From: Gemmatimonadota bacterium
GTDB taxonomy: Bacteria; Gemmatimonadota; Gemmatimonadetes; Palauibacterales; Palauibacteraceae
Direction of reading: 5' to 3'
Assembly: GCA_022825725.1 (NCBI GenBank)
Contig: JAJDWE010000053.1
Location: 1-38,932, forward strand
DNA: 38,932 nucleotides
The position numbers and the translations under genes are program-made. Shown piece by piece: positions 26,794-35,041 of the stretch (its first letter is position 1; the number at the start of each line of letters is the position of its first letter). A model generated the notes under the pieces. It was not told where the DNA came from. It saw only the letters and a program-made list of their open reading frames with translations, and did no database searches.

Positions 26794-27452
26794 GCTCCCG
26801 CCTCCGGAGCGGTGGGGAGGGCGACGATGTCGACGCCCCAGGCGCCGTCCGTGTCCGCGACGCGCACCGCCACGTCCTGGTTGGGGCCGACTTCGATCAC
26901 GCGGCCGACGTAGTCGGGCTGGATCGGGAGCTGGCGCCCCCCGCGATCCACGAGCACGCAGAGCTGGATCCGGCGCGCCCGCCCGAAGTCCGACAGCTCC
27001 CGGAGCGCGGCCCGGATCGTTCGCCCGGTGTGGAGCACGTCGTCGACGATGACGATGTGCGCGTCTTCGATCGACTCCGGGATGCGGGTCGTCCCGACGA
27101 GAGGGAGCGCGCCGACCTGCCCGAAATCGTCGCGATAGAGCGTGATGTCGAGCGAACCGATGGGGACGGGGCCGCGCGTCGGCTCGAGGTGGCGGCCGAT
27201 CTCGGCCGCGATCGAATCGCCGCGGCGGTGGATGCCGATGAGGATGAGGCGGGCGTCGGGCTCGATCGCCCGGTCAAGCTGCGCGGAAAGCTCGGCAAGG
27301 AGCCCTCGGGCAGCGGCCTCGTCGAGGACGTTGTGCGTCAGTGTCGTCTCGGCTTCGCTCGATCCGTCGCGGGCAACTCGGCGCAGGCAGCCATGGCTGC
27401 CTGGAGGCCCCCGGTCGGGCGGGAGTATAGATCGCGCCCCTGCCGCGATCAA
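26790..27452 (-). CDS. pyrR: PyrR bifunctional regulator / uracil phosphoribosyltransferase (start uncertain)
   Basis: A phosphoribosyltransferase-fold protein that in other bacteria binds pyr mRNA with UMP to attenuate the operon and has some UPRTase activity. The core starts at about [17 protein letters not shown] and includes [29 protein letters not shown] and the PRPP loop [18 protein letters not shown]. Family length (about 180) predicts a start near 27341. The only ATG, GTG or TTG in frame is at 27452, but that codon lies in the -35 of a strong predicted promoter. The best-placed codon is a CTG at 27341-27339, which overlaps the stop of a short upstream ORF (CTGA). A sequencing indel linking the two frames is the alternative. 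Coordinates show the full open frame. Confidence 0.85.
   Translation of the reverse strand: MIAAGARSILPPDRGPPGSHGCLRRVARDGSSEAETTLTHNVLDEAAARGLLAELSAQLDRAIEPDARLILIGIHRRGDSIAAEIGRHLEPTRGPVPIGSLDITLYRDDFGQVGALPLVGTTRIPESIEDAHIVIVDDVLHTGRTIRAALRELSDFGRARRIQLCVLVDRGGRQLPIQPDYVGRVIEVGPNQDVAVRVADTDGAWGVDIVALPTAPEAGA
27338..27394 (-). CDS. Possible 18-codon leader ORF upstream of pyrR
   Basis: An ATG at 27394, in the middle of a perfect palindrome, opens [18 protein letters not shown] and ends at a TGA (27340-27338) that overlaps the CTG at which PyrR homology suggests its start. It would be a leader peptide coupling translation to pyrR, or the true 5' end of pyrR if one base is missing in the sequence. 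The ribosome site (AGG nearby) is weak. Confidence 0.35.
   Translation of the reverse strand: MAACAELPATDRAKPRRH
27384..27403. repeat. Perfect 20-bp palindrome in the pyrR leader
   Basis: CAGGCAGCCATGGCTGCCTG is self-complementary over all 20 bases. In RNA it would form an 8-bp stem with a CATG loop that presents or hides the leader-ORF start codon. It lies 20 bases past the predicted -10, within the transcribed leader. It could be a DNA operator or an RNA control hairpin. Confidence 0.6.
27424..27452 (-). promoter_or_regulatory. Predicted sigma70-type promoter for the pyr operon
   Basis: TTGATC (27452-27447), a 17-base spacer and TATACT (27429-27424) on the minus strand: five of six matches at -10, four of six at -35, ideal spacing. 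Transcription would begin near 27417. Confidence 0.65.
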
Positions 27453-27500
27453 CGTCGCTCCGCCCTCCTCTCCCTGCGTCGACCCGCGCGTCGACCTGCG

Positions 27501-27530
27501 TTGACCCTCGCGAGATCGCTCCGGTAGGTT
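27501..27530 (+). promoter_or_regulatory. Predicted promoter for the NhaC-type gene
   Basis: TTGACC (27501-27506), an 18-base spacer and TAGGTT (27525-27530) end only five bases before the ATG at 27536. The transcript would start at or next to the start codon. Confidence 0.45.
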
Positions 27531-27535
27531 CGGGC

Positions 27536-29500
27536 ATGCGCATACGATCCGACGTCTTCCGGCGCGCCGGACGGTGGCTTCCGGCGACGGCGCTCGCCCT
27601 GGCCGCCTCGCTCCCCGCCACCGCCCTTGCGCAGGACAGCCCCTCGCTCACCGTGGAGGGGCCCGCCGTCGTCCTCACGGATGTGCCCTTCTCTCTCACG
27701 CTCCATACGGAGGACGGGGAGAACGCCCGCTATCGCGTGAGATCCGCCTCGGGACGCGAACTCGCCGCCGGGGATCTGCCTGTCCGCTCCGAGACCTCCG
27801 TCAGCGGGCTGCGGGCCGCGAAGGGGGACCTCCCGCTCTCCGTGGAGATGACCTCGGATCAGGGATCGGCGAGTGCAAGCGTGGATCCGCCGCAATTCCC
27901 GGGCTGGATCAGCCTCCTGCCGCCGATCATCGCCATCGCCCTCGCGCTCATCTTCCGCCACGTCGTCGTGTCGCTCTTCTTCGGAATCTGGCTGGGCGGA
28001 TTCTTCATCGCCGGCCTCGACCCGCTCGCCGGGCTGGGCCGCACCGTGGACACGTTCATCGTCCCTTCCCTCGCCGACACCGACAACGCCTCGATCCTCA
28101 TGTTCTCCGCGCTGCTGAGCGCCATGGTGGGGGTGATCTCGCGCTCCGGGGGCACGCGCGGGATCGTCGAAGCCCTGCGGCCGCTGGCCACCACGCCGCG
28201 CCGCGCGCAACTCGCCACCTTCTTCGCGGGCGTGGGCATCTTCTTCGACGACTACGCGAACACGCTCATCGTCGGAAACACCTTCCGCCCCGTCACGGAC
28301 AAGCTGAAGGTGTCGCGGGAGAAGCTGGCCTATCTCGTGGATTCGACGGCCGCCCCCGTCGTCACGATCGCCTTCGTGTCGACGTGGGTCGGATTCGAGA
28401 TCTCGCTGATCCGCGACGGACTCCGGATCGCCGCCGAGCAGACCGCCGACCCCGCGCTGGCCGGGGCGCTCGCCTCCGCGAGTCCCTTCACGGTCTTCCT
28501 CAGCAGCATCCCGTACCTCTTCTACCCCGTCCTCGCCCTGGTCATGGTCGCGGCGGTGATCGCCTCGCAGCGGGATTTCGGCCCCATGCACGGCGCGGAG
28601 GTGAGGGCACGCACCGGCGGCGGCGTCTTCCGGCCGGGGTCGCAGCTGATGGTGAACTCCGAGGAGACGGGACTCGATGCGCCCGAGGGCGTGCCTCTGC
28701 GCTGGTACAATGCGGCGATCCCCGTGCTGACGGTGGTCCTGACGGTCCTTTTCGGGCTGTATTTCGACGGCGCAAGCGAGGTGGGCCGCGGCGCCTCGCT
28801 CTGGGACACGTTCGGCGCGGCGGACCCGTTCAAGGCGATCCTGTGGGGTTCGCTTGCCGGCTGCCTGGTCGCGATCGGGCTGGCCGTGACGCAGCGCATC
28901 CTGACGCTGAGCCAGGCGCTCGACGGCTGGCTCGCCGGCATCCGGGCGATGACGATGGGGTTCGTCATCCTCACCCTCGCGTGGTCGCTCGGCGAGGTCA
29001 CGAGTCAGCTCGCGACGGCGCCGTACCTGACCCAGATCCTCGAAGGCAACCTCGCGCCGGAACTCGTCCCCGTCATCACCTTCGTGACGGCCGCGATCGT
29101 CAGCTTCTGCACCGGCACCTCGTGGGCCACGATGACCATCCTGCTCCCGCTCGTGGTCCCGCTCATCGTCGCCCTCGGCGGCGCCACCGGCTTCGAGGCC
29201 GGAGGCGGCGAGCTGCTCGTGAGTTCGATCAGTTCGGTCCTCGCCGGGTCGATCTTCGGGGACCACTGCTCGCCCATCTCCGACACGACCGTGCTCAGTT
29301 CGATGGCGTCGGCGTGCGACCACATGGACCACGTGCGGACGCAACTTCCCTACGCGCTCGTCGTCGCGGTGGCCGCGATGCTCTTCGGCCATGTGGGGAC
29401 GTCTTACGGACTGTCGCCCTGGATCGCCCACCTGCTGGGGATCGGCACGGTCATCGTCGTGCTGCGCTTCGTCGGAAGGCCCGTTCCCGCGGGAAGCTGA
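27536..29500 (+). CDS. NhaC-family Na+/H+ antiporter with secreted N-terminal domain
   Basis: 654 residues. An N-terminal signal-type segment (ATALALAASLPATALAQ, cleavage near residue 33) is followed by about 88 extracytoplasmic, beta-rich residues (LTVEGPAVVLTDVPFSLTLH), then from about residue 122 an NhaC-type membrane domain. That domain has the family motif GIFFDDYANTLIVGNTFRPVTDKL, the segment TAAPVVTIAFVSTWVGFE, the tract FCTGTSWATMTILLPLVVPL and GDHCSPISDTTVLSSMAS. It exchanges Na+ for H+, or amino-acid-like substrates in some relatives. Classical NhaC proteins (about 450-520 residues) lack the secreted extension. The ATG at 27536 has no ribosome site and sits at the predicted transcription start, so the mRNA may be leaderless. 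Confidence 0.88.
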   Translation: MRIRSDVFRRAGRWLPATALALAASLPATALAQDSPSLTVEGPAVVLTDVPFSLTLHTEDGENARYRVRSASGRELAAGDLPVRSETSVSGLRAAKGDLPLSVEMTSDQGSASASVDPPQFPGWISLLPPIIAIALALIFRHVVVSLFFGIWLGGFFIAGLDPLAGLGRTVDTFIVPSLADTDNASILMFSALLSAMVGVISRSGGTRGIVEALRPLATTPRRAQLATFFAGVGIFFDDYANTLIVGNTFRPVTDKLKVSREKLAYLVDSTAAPVVTIAFVSTWVGFEISLIRDGLRIAAEQTADPALAGALASASPFTVFLSSIPYLFYPVLALVMVAAVIASQRDFGPMHGAEVRARTGGGVFRPGSQLMVNSEETGLDAPEGVPLRWYNAAIPVLTVVLTVLFGLYFDGASEVGRGASLWDTFGAADPFKAILWGSLAGCLVAIGLAVTQRILTLSQALDGWLAGIRAMTMGFVILTLAWSLGEVTSQLATAPYLTQILEGNLAPELVPVITFVTAAIVSFCTGTSWATMTILLPLVVPLIVALGGATGFEAGGGELLVSSISSVLAGSIFGDHCSPISDTTVLSSMASACDHMDHVRTQLPYALVVAVAAMLFGHVGTSYGLSPWIAHLLGIGTVIVVLRFVGRPVPAGS

Positions 29501-29598
29501 CGGCCCCGCCGTCGGGTGCACACGCGATGTCATCTCCCGGGGGCCGGCGGGCAACGGCCTCTCGGGGTGCGGCGGGTGGCCGCCGTGACGCGGATTTC

Positions 29599-29627
29599 GT
29601 GACACGCGATTGAGAATCCATTATCAT
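29599..29627 (+). promoter_or_regulatory. Promoter of the merC-domain/fur unit with embedded Fur-like operator
   Basis: GTGACA (29599-29604), a 17-base spacer and TATCAT (29622-29627) form the promoter. Between and over them lies TGAGAATCCATTATCA (29611-29626), an imperfect palindrome (six of eight pairs) close to Fur-box half-sites but with an even, two-base centre rather than the usual single base. It is AT-rich in a GC-rich region and precedes a gene for a Fur-family repressor two positions downstream. Autoregulation is therefore likely. Confidence 0.6.
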
Positions 29628-29636
29628 CTGGCCCTG

Positions 29637-30092
29637 ATGAAAAACTCTCTCGCAACTCTCGCAACGGCCCCGTCCAGGGTCCCGTCGGATACGTCTCTGG
29701 CTTCCGGATCGCGCGTGGTGGCGTGCGCTGCGGCATGGTGTGGCGTGCATTGTGCGCTCACGCCGTTTCTCGTCGCGGCGGCACCCGCGCTCGCGCTCTC
29801 CGAAGGCCTCGAGCGAGCGGTTTGGGCCGGGACCTTCGTCCTCGGCGCGGTCATGCTCGTCCTGGGCCCGGCCCGCAGGAACGCGGCGGTGATGCTCATC
29901 TTCCTGGGGGGGACCGCGCTCTGGGCGGCCTCCCTCGCCGGCTGGCTCGAGCCGCTGCCCGAGACCGCGACGTCGACCGCCGGCAGCCTGGTCCTCGCAG
30001 GCGCGCTTTTTCAGGGCGCCCGCATCTGCCAGTCCCGCGCGGGCGCGTGCGCGGTCTGTGACGAAGAGGAGTCCACGGATCAACGAGGCTGA
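29637..30092 (+). CDS. MerC-domain small membrane protein
   Basis: 151 residues. Four hydrophobic segments follow a short polar N-terminus. The first contains CGVHCALTPFLVAAAP (Cys35, His38, Cys39), the cysteine motif of the MerC domain, which in mercury operons takes up Hg(II). In many genomes stand-alone MerC-domain proteins sit beside Fur/Zur-type regulators and probably move another metal. The C-terminal tail has CQSRAGACAVC, further possible metal ligands. I start at the ATG at 29637, three bases or so after the predicted transcription start. A TTG at 29610 lies inside the operator and is unlikely. A Fur-family gene follows 44 bases downstream. There is no merA or merR nearby, so mercury resistance is not implied. 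Confidence 0.8.
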   Translation: MKNSLATLATAPSRVPSDTSLASGSRVVACAAAWCGVHCALTPFLVAAAPALALSEGLERAVWAGTFVLGAVMLVLGPARRNAAVMLIFLGGTALWAASLAGWLEPLPETATSTAGSLVLAGALFQGARICQSRAGACAVCDEEESTDQRG

Positions 30093-30136
30093 CGCCGACC
30101 GCCCCCTCCGGTCCCTCCGGTCCGGGTAGGCTGCCA

Positions 30137-30505
30137 ATGCAACGAGACACCCGCCAACGCAGGGCGATTCGGGACGTGTTCATGAGCGTCGCGCGCCCCC
30201 TCACGCCGGATGAGGTCCTCGAACACGGCCGGCGGATCGTGCCGTCGCTCGGGATCGCGACCGTCTACCGGAATGTGAAGGCCCTCGTCGCCGAGGGGTG
30301 GTTGTCGGAAGTCAAGCTTCCGGGCGGCGGGCTTCGGTACGAGTTGGCCGGGGGTCCGCATCACCACCACTTCCTCTGCCGCACCTGCGATCAGGCGTTC
30401 GATGTGGACCTGTGTCCGGATGAAATCGAAGAGATGGCGCCCGCGCACTTCCAGGTCGAGAGCCACGAACTCGTCCTCTTCGGCCGCTGCGAGGAGTGCG
30501 TGTGA
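30137..30505 (+). CDS. Fur-family metal-responsive transcriptional regulator
   Basis: 122 residues. The winged-helix DNA-binding domain (RQRRAIRDVF, PLTPDEVLEHGRRIVPSLGIATVYRNVKALVAEGWL) is followed by a dimerisation domain with HHHHF (His75-78). The structural zinc site is formed by CRTC (81-84) and CEEC (118-121). It is a repressor activated by Fe, Zn, Mn or peroxide depending on subtype. The short length, the two CxxC motifs and the MerC-type neighbour fit Zur-like proteins best, but the sequence alone does not settle it. It is preceded by GGTAGG. The likely target includes its own operon through the palindrome at 29611-29626. Confidence 0.88.
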   Translation: MQRDTRQRRAIRDVFMSVARPLTPDEVLEHGRRIVPSLGIATVYRNVKALVAEGWLSEVKLPGGGLRYELAGGPHHHHFLCRTCDQAFDVDLCPDEIEEMAPAHFQVESHELVLFGRCEECV

Positions 30506-30542
30506 CCGGCCTTCCGAACCGCTCCGCCGACCTGAGGTCCGG

Positions 30543-31010
30543 CTAGCGCCGCCGGCGGAAGAAGTCCCGCAGGAGATGCGCGGATTCCTCGGCGAGCACG
30601 CCGGACACGAGTTCCACTCGATGGTTCAGCCGAGGGTCGCAGACCAGGTTTTCGATCGAGCCACACATCCCCGCCTTGGGATCCGCGGCTCCGAACACGA
30701 CTGTGCGGACGCGCGCCAGGACCGCGGCGCCGGCGCACATCGCGCACGGTTCGAGGGTGGCGTACAGGGTGTGTCCCTCCAGCCGCCAGTCGCCGAGGCG
30801 GGCGGCGGCGGCGCGCAACGCCAGAACCTCCGCGTGTGCCGTAGGGTCGGAGTCGGCGCGCGTCCGGTTGTGCGCCTCCGCAACGACCTCGCCCTCCGCA
30901 TCGAGGACGAGCGCGGCGACGGGCACCTCCCCCCTCTCCCCGCCGAGGGCCGCGAGTTCGAGCGCCCGCCTCATCGGCGCTTCGTGCTCCGCCGGCCACG
31001 TCCGGTTCAC
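30543..31010 (-). CDS. tadA: tRNA-specific adenosine deaminase
   Basis: 155 residues. It deaminates A34 to inosine in tRNA-Arg(ACG), allowing one tRNA to read three codons; usually essential. The zinc/catalytic HAE is at 59-61 and PCAMC at 88-92, followed by AGAAVLARVRTVVFGAADPKAG, the usual deaminase strand-helix. The C-terminal LLRDFFRRRR is typical of TadA. The GTG start overlaps the gltX stop (GTGA), so it is translated as the second gene of a gltX-tadA unit. Confidence 0.94.
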   Translation of the reverse strand: MNRTWPAEHEAPMRRALELAALGGERGEVPVAALVLDAEGEVVAEAHNRTRADSDPTAHAEVLALRAAAARLGDWRLEGHTLYATLEPCAMCAGAAVLARVRTVVFGAADPKAGMCGSIENLVCDPRLNHRVELVSGVLAEESAHLLRDFFRRRR

Positions 31011-32482
31011 GCCGTGGCCATCCGCGCGTCGAGGGTACGGGCCGCGGCGAGAAGCCGCGCCCGCGTCCGCTCCCGTCCCATCGCTTCGAGCACCTCGAAG
31101 ATGCCGGGACTCACACCCTGACCCATGAGCGCGACGCGGAGGGGATTGATGACCCGCCCCGCGCCGACCTCGAGTTCCGCCGCGAGGCCCCGCACCTCGG
31201 ATTCCAGCGTCTGTACGTCGCGGAACGCGGCCTCCCCGGCGAGACGCTCCGCGAGGCGCCGGAGGTGGAGTGCCGCCTCCTCCGGCCGCTTCCAGAAACG
31301 CTTCACCGCATCTTCGTCGTAGCGGATGGTCGCAGCGAAGAAGGGAGAGACCTGCCGCGCGAGCGCGGAGAGCGTCCGGGGGCGTCCCTTCACGAGATCG
31401 ATGATTCGCGTCAGGCGCTCCGGCGAGGAGTCGAGTCCGGGGTGGGTCTCGGAAAGGTCCTGCCCCCCCTCCCGCGCCTCCCGGCCGAGAATCTCGACGA
31501 CGGCGCCGGCCAGGTGGGCCGCCGGAGCGTCGGCGATGTGGCGCCCGTTCAGCCAGCCGAGCTTCTCGAGGTCGAACACCGCGCTCTTCTTCAGCACGCG
31601 CCCGATCGAAAACGCCTCGATCAGTCCTCCGGCGTCGAACACCTCCCGGTCGTCTCCCGGAGACCAGCCGAGGAGCGCGAGGAAGTTCACCATCCCGCCG
31701 GGCAGGTAGCCCTCGCCGCGGTAGGCGAGGACGGACATCGCGCCGTGGCGCTTGGAGAGTCGCTTGCCGTCCGAACCGAGGATCAGCGGCACGTGGCCGA
31801 AGACGGGGAGCGGCCGGCGGAGGGCGCGATAGAGGAGGATCTGCTTCGGCGTGTTCGAGAGGTGGTCATCGCCGCGGATCACATGGGTCATCCCCGCCTC
31901 GGCGTCATCGGAGACGACAGCGAGATTGTAGACGGGCGTCCCGTCGGAACGGAGGATGATGAAGTCGTCGATCGACCCGGCCGGAAACGACATCGTCCCG
32001 TGGATCATGTCCTCCCACTCGATCGCCTCCTCCGGCGCTCGAACCCGGACGGCGAACGGCTCCCCCGCAGCGGCACGTGCGTCCGAGACGGCGGGGTCCA
32101 GCCGCCCGCAGCGGCCGTCGTACCCGTATCCCGTCCCGGCCCGCTTCGCCTCCTCGCGCCGCGCGGCGAGTTCCTCCGCAGTGCAGAAACACCGGTAGGC
32201 GGCGCCCTGATCCAGCAGTTGCAGAGCATCGCGCCGGTGGCGCTCGACGCCATCCGCCTGAAACACGGGACCTTCGTCCACCTCCAGACCCAGCCATGCG
32301 AGTCCGTCCAGGATGGCCTGCGTGTGTTCGGGGCGGGAACGCGCCCGGTCCGTATCCTCCACGCGCAGGAGGAACTTCCCGCCCGTGCGGCGGGCGTACA
32401 GCCAGTTGAACAACGCCGTGCGCGCGCCGCCTACGTGCAGGAAACCGGTAGGGCTGGGGGCGAACCTCACCCGGACCGTCAT
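31007..32482 (-). CDS. gltX: Glutamate-tRNA ligase
   Basis: 491 residues. It charges tRNA-Glu (and perhaps tRNA-Gln, to be amidated later). The class I HIGH-type motif is in APSPTGFLHVGGARTALF (about 8-25), the KMSKS-type motif is KRLSKRHG, and RVEDTDRARS is conserved. The zinc-like cluster CFC...Y...C (in YRCFCTAEEL and GYDGRCGRL) matches the E. coli enzyme's zinc site. An anticodon-binding helical domain completes the C-terminus. The ATG at 32482 is chosen for a GAGGAG site and exact family start; the open frame upstream adds 14 unrelated residues. The gene is divergent from the thiolase gene. Confidence 0.96.
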   Translation of the reverse strand: MTVRVRFAPSPTGFLHVGGARTALFNWLYARRTGGKFLLRVEDTDRARSRPEHTQAILDGLAWLGLEVDEGPVFQADGVERHRRDALQLLDQGAAYRCFCTAEELAARREEAKRAGTGYGYDGRCGRLDPAVSDARAAAGEPFAVRVRAPEEAIEWEDMIHGTMSFPAGSIDDFIILRSDGTPVYNLAVVSDDAEAGMTHVIRGDDHLSNTPKQILLYRALRRPLPVFGHVPLILGSDGKRLSKRHGAMSVLAYRGEGYLPGGMVNFLALLGWSPGDDREVFDAGGLIEAFSIGRVLKKSAVFDLEKLGWLNGRHIADAPAAHLAGAVVEILGREAREGGQDLSETHPGLDSSPERLTRIIDLVKGRPRTLSALARQVSPFFAATIRYDEDAVKRFWKRPEEAALHLRRLAERLAGEAAFRDVQTLESEVRGLAAELEVGAGRVINPLRVALMGQGVSPGIFEVLEAMGRERTRARLLAAARTLDARMATA

Positions 32483-32545
32483 GAACGCTCCTCTTCCGTC
32501 GGGGAACCGTCTTCCGTGTTCCATCTTGGATGGACGGCCGATAGG

Positions 32546-33844
32546 ATGCCACGCATGAGCCCCGGATCCGCCTTCGTCCTCCCCGGTCTCCGCAGTCCGT
32601 TTGCGAAGATCGACCGCGAACTTTCGCGCCTCGACGGTCTGGCGCTGTCCGCCCCGGTCATCCAGCAGACGGTGGCGGGAGACGGGGGTCCGGGCCGCGA
32701 GAACGCGGGGCGGATCGATCTCTTCCTGTGGGGCGCGGTCATCCCCTCGCTCACGGTGAGCAACTGGGGCCGCGAGGTCTGGTTTGACGCGGGTCTCGAG
32801 GCGCGCGTCCCGGCCCAGGGCATCGTCCAGGCGTGCGCCACCTCCATCGCCGCCGCGACCCTCGGCGCGGGCCAGGTGGCCGCGGGGCGGGCGGACCTCG
32901 TCCTCTGCGGCGGCGTGGAATCAACGAGTCACACGCAGATCGGACTCTCGCCGGGACTCAGCCGGACGATCCGGCGCATGGGGAGCGCGGGCAGCCCGCC
33001 GCGCATGGTGCGGACGCTGGCGGGGATTCGCCCCCGCGACCTCCGGATCTCGGCGCCGGCGGTGAAGGAGCGAACGACGGGGAAGACGATGGGAGGGCAC
33101 GCCGAGGAGATGGCCCGCGAATGGGACATCTCGCGCGAGGCCCAGGACCGCTTTGCGCTCGCGAGTCACGAGGGCGCCACCCGGGATGAGGGCGCCTTCT
33201 TCCGGCGGCTCCTCGTCACGCCCGGGACCTTCCCCGTCGACCGCGACACCCTGCCGCGCGCCGGGACATCGATGGAGAAGCTCGCCGGCCTTCGCCCCGC
33301 CTTCTCCCGCTCCGGGGGGACGCTCACGGCGGGCAACTCCACGCCCCTGACGGACGGAGCCGCGGCGTGCTGGGTCGCGTCCGAGGCGGGACTCTCCTCG
33401 CTTCCCGATTCCCTGCCGCGGGCGCGCCTCCTCGACTGGCGGCAGGCCGCCATCGATCCGGACCGCGAGGGTCTCCTCATCGCCCCGGCCATCGCGATCG
33501 CCGAACTGCTGCATCGCCACGGACTCACGCTCGAGGACATCGGGCTGTGGGAGTTCCACGAGGCGTTCGCGGCGCAGGTCCTGTGCACGATCGCGGCCCT
33601 CGAGGACCCGAGGTGGCTCGCCGCCCGCTCCTCCGTGAAGGACGGCCTCGGCGCGTTCCCGCACGACCGGATCAACCCCAACGGCGGGAGCGTCGCGCTC
33701 GGACACCCGTTCGGCGCCACCGGCGCGCGCATCCTCTCCCAGACGGTGATCGAACTCGCCGAACGGCCGGCCGGGACGCGGGCGATCGTCAGCGTGTGCG
33801 CCGCCGGCGGCCTCGGCCACGTGGCGCTCCTGGAGGCCGTCTAG
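32546..33844 (+). CDS. Acetyl-CoA C-acyltransferase, FadI-like thiolase
   Basis: 432 residues. It cleaves 3-ketoacyl-CoA with CoA (beta-oxidation) or the reverse. The nucleophile is Cys97 in QACATSIAA, and NSTPLTDGAAA is present. The catalytic HEAFAAQ, GGSVALGHPFGATGARI and CAAGGLGH close the active site. ACATS and CAAGGLG (rather than CASG and CIGGG) are shared with FadI of the FadIJ trifunctional complex. No fadJ/fadB neighbour is visible. The start could also be the ATG at 32555; neither has a strong ribosome site. The stop TAG overlaps the convergent ctaA stop by four bases. Confidence 0.9.
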   Translation: MPRMSPGSAFVLPGLRSPFAKIDRELSRLDGLALSAPVIQQTVAGDGGPGRENAGRIDLFLWGAVIPSLTVSNWGREVWFDAGLEARVPAQGIVQACATSIAAATLGAGQVAAGRADLVLCGGVESTSHTQIGLSPGLSRTIRRMGSAGSPPRMVRTLAGIRPRDLRISAPAVKERTTGKTMGGHAEEMAREWDISREAQDRFALASHEGATRDEGAFFRRLLVTPGTFPVDRDTLPRAGTSMEKLAGLRPAFSRSGGTLTAGNSTPLTDGAAACWVASEAGLSSLPDSLPRARLLDWRQAAIDPDREGLLIAPAIAIAELLHRHGLTLEDIGLWEFHEAFAAQVLCTIAALEDPRWLAARSSVKDGLGAFPHDRINPNGGSVALGHPFGATGARILSQTVIELAERPAGTRAIVSVCAAGGLGHVALLEAV

Positions 33845-34929
33845 CGGCGGAGTGGCCGGCGGCGGAGTTCGAAGGTCAGGCCCAGGAGCGCGGTGAAGAG
33901 GACGAGCGCGTTCGCCTGGTGCAGCGCGGCCAGCGGGATGGGGACGAAGAGCAGCAGCGTCGCGACCCCCAGCGCCGCCTGCGCCCACGCGGTCGCGAAG
34001 CCCGCATGCGCCCACGTCCTCGCCGGGGCCGGTGCGCGCCTCGCGCAGACCCACCAGAGCGCCGTCACGCCCGCGAGCAGGAGCACGGCGAGGATGCGGT
34101 GGTTGAACTGCGCCGTCGTCCGGTCCTCGAAGGGGTTCAGCCACCAGGGAGACGCCCCGAAGAGGTCCGGGGGGATCCAGCCATCCCCCATCCTCGGGAA
34201 CGTGTTGTAGACGAGTCCCGCGTCCAGACCGGCCACGAACCCGCCCGAGAGCAGGGTGAGCGCGGCGAGGCCGAGGATCACGGCGGACCCGCGTGGGAGG
34301 CCGGCCGAGACGCGGGGGAGGCCGGCGCCCCACGCGGCCCCCGGCTCCCCGCCGTCCGCCGCGGGGCGCAGGAGCGAGAGCGCGGTCCAGAGCGTGAGGG
34401 CGTAGACGAGCACGGCCAGCGCGAGGTGCGCGGTCAGGCGGTAGGGACTCACGCGGGGAATGTCGACGAGCCCGCTCTGCACCATCCACCAGCCGAGCAG
34501 CCCCTGGGCGCCGCCCAGCGCGAGAAGGAGCAGGAGGCGCGGGATGAGCGACCGCGGGATCATCCGGCGGAGGAGGAACACCGCGAACGGTATGATGAAG
34601 ACGATTCCGATCACGCGCCCGAGAAGCCGGTGCGCGTATTCGAACCAGAAGATGCGCTTGAACTCGGCCAGCGACATCCCGCGGTTCACGAGCCGGTACT
34701 CCGGAGAGTCGCGATAGGCGGAGAACTCGCGCTCCCACCCCTCGGCGCTCATCGGGGGAACGACGCCGCTCACCGGCTCCCAGTCGACCATCGAAAGGCC
34801 CGATCCGGTCAGGCGCGTCACGCCTCCCACGACGAGCGTCGCCGCGACGAGGGCGCAGCCGACCAGGAGCCAGGCCGCGATGATCCGTGCGTGGCGTCGC
34901 GGCATGCTCTGAAGCGAAGGCGATGGCAT
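33841..34929 (-). CDS. ctaA: Heme A synthase (Cox15/CtaA family)
   Basis: 362 residues, with about eight membrane helices in two four-helix halves. It oxidises heme O to heme A for aa3-type cytochrome oxidases. The four heme-binding histidines are evident: EYAHRLLGR and LTAHLALA in the first half, FNHRILAV and LHQANALV in the second. The extended loop after helix 1 (TRLTGSGLSMVDWEPVSGVVPP) is the alpha-proteobacterial/mitochondrial Cox15 type rather than the Bacillus CtaA type with its Cys pair. I chose the ATG at 34929; a second ATG at 34905 is possible, as neither has a clear ribosome site. It implies an aerobic electron chain. Confidence 0.93.
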   Translation of the reverse strand: MPSPSLQSMPRRHARIIAAWLLVGCALVAATLVVGGVTRLTGSGLSMVDWEPVSGVVPPMSAEGWEREFSAYRDSPEYRLVNRGMSLAEFKRIFWFEYAHRLLGRVIGIVFIIPFAVFLLRRMIPRSLIPRLLLLLALGGAQGLLGWWMVQSGLVDIPRVSPYRLTAHLALAVLVYALTLWTALSLLRPAADGGEPGAAWGAGLPRVSAGLPRGSAVILGLAALTLLSGGFVAGLDAGLVYNTFPRMGDGWIPPDLFGASPWWLNPFEDRTTAQFNHRILAVLLLAGVTALWWVCARRAPAPARTWAHAGFATAWAQAALGVATLLLFVPIPLAALHQANALVLFTALLGLTFELRRRPLRR

Positions 34930-35041
34930 GAGGGGTTCCGGGGTGCGTTTGCGCCGGTTTCGTGACCCGTGCGAACTTCGGTCCCTCCCGGAGTCGCCGG
35001 GGCGCGGAAGATAGACGGGGACGGTGGAGAGGCCAAGCGCG

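Noticed and set aside
27449-29605. 718-codon open frame antisense to the NhaC-type gene
   Set aside because: It is Arg/Asp/His/Gly-rich with no domain and mirrors the codon bias of the real gene; typical of GC-rich antisense shadow frames.
29637-30092. Mercury-resistance operon
   Set aside because: Only a MerC-like domain is present, without merR, merP or merA; the Fur-family partner suggests another metal.
31265-32545. Long N-terminal extension of the thiolase frame
   Set aside because: It runs antisense through gltX and has no homology; thiolase begins at 32546 or 32555.
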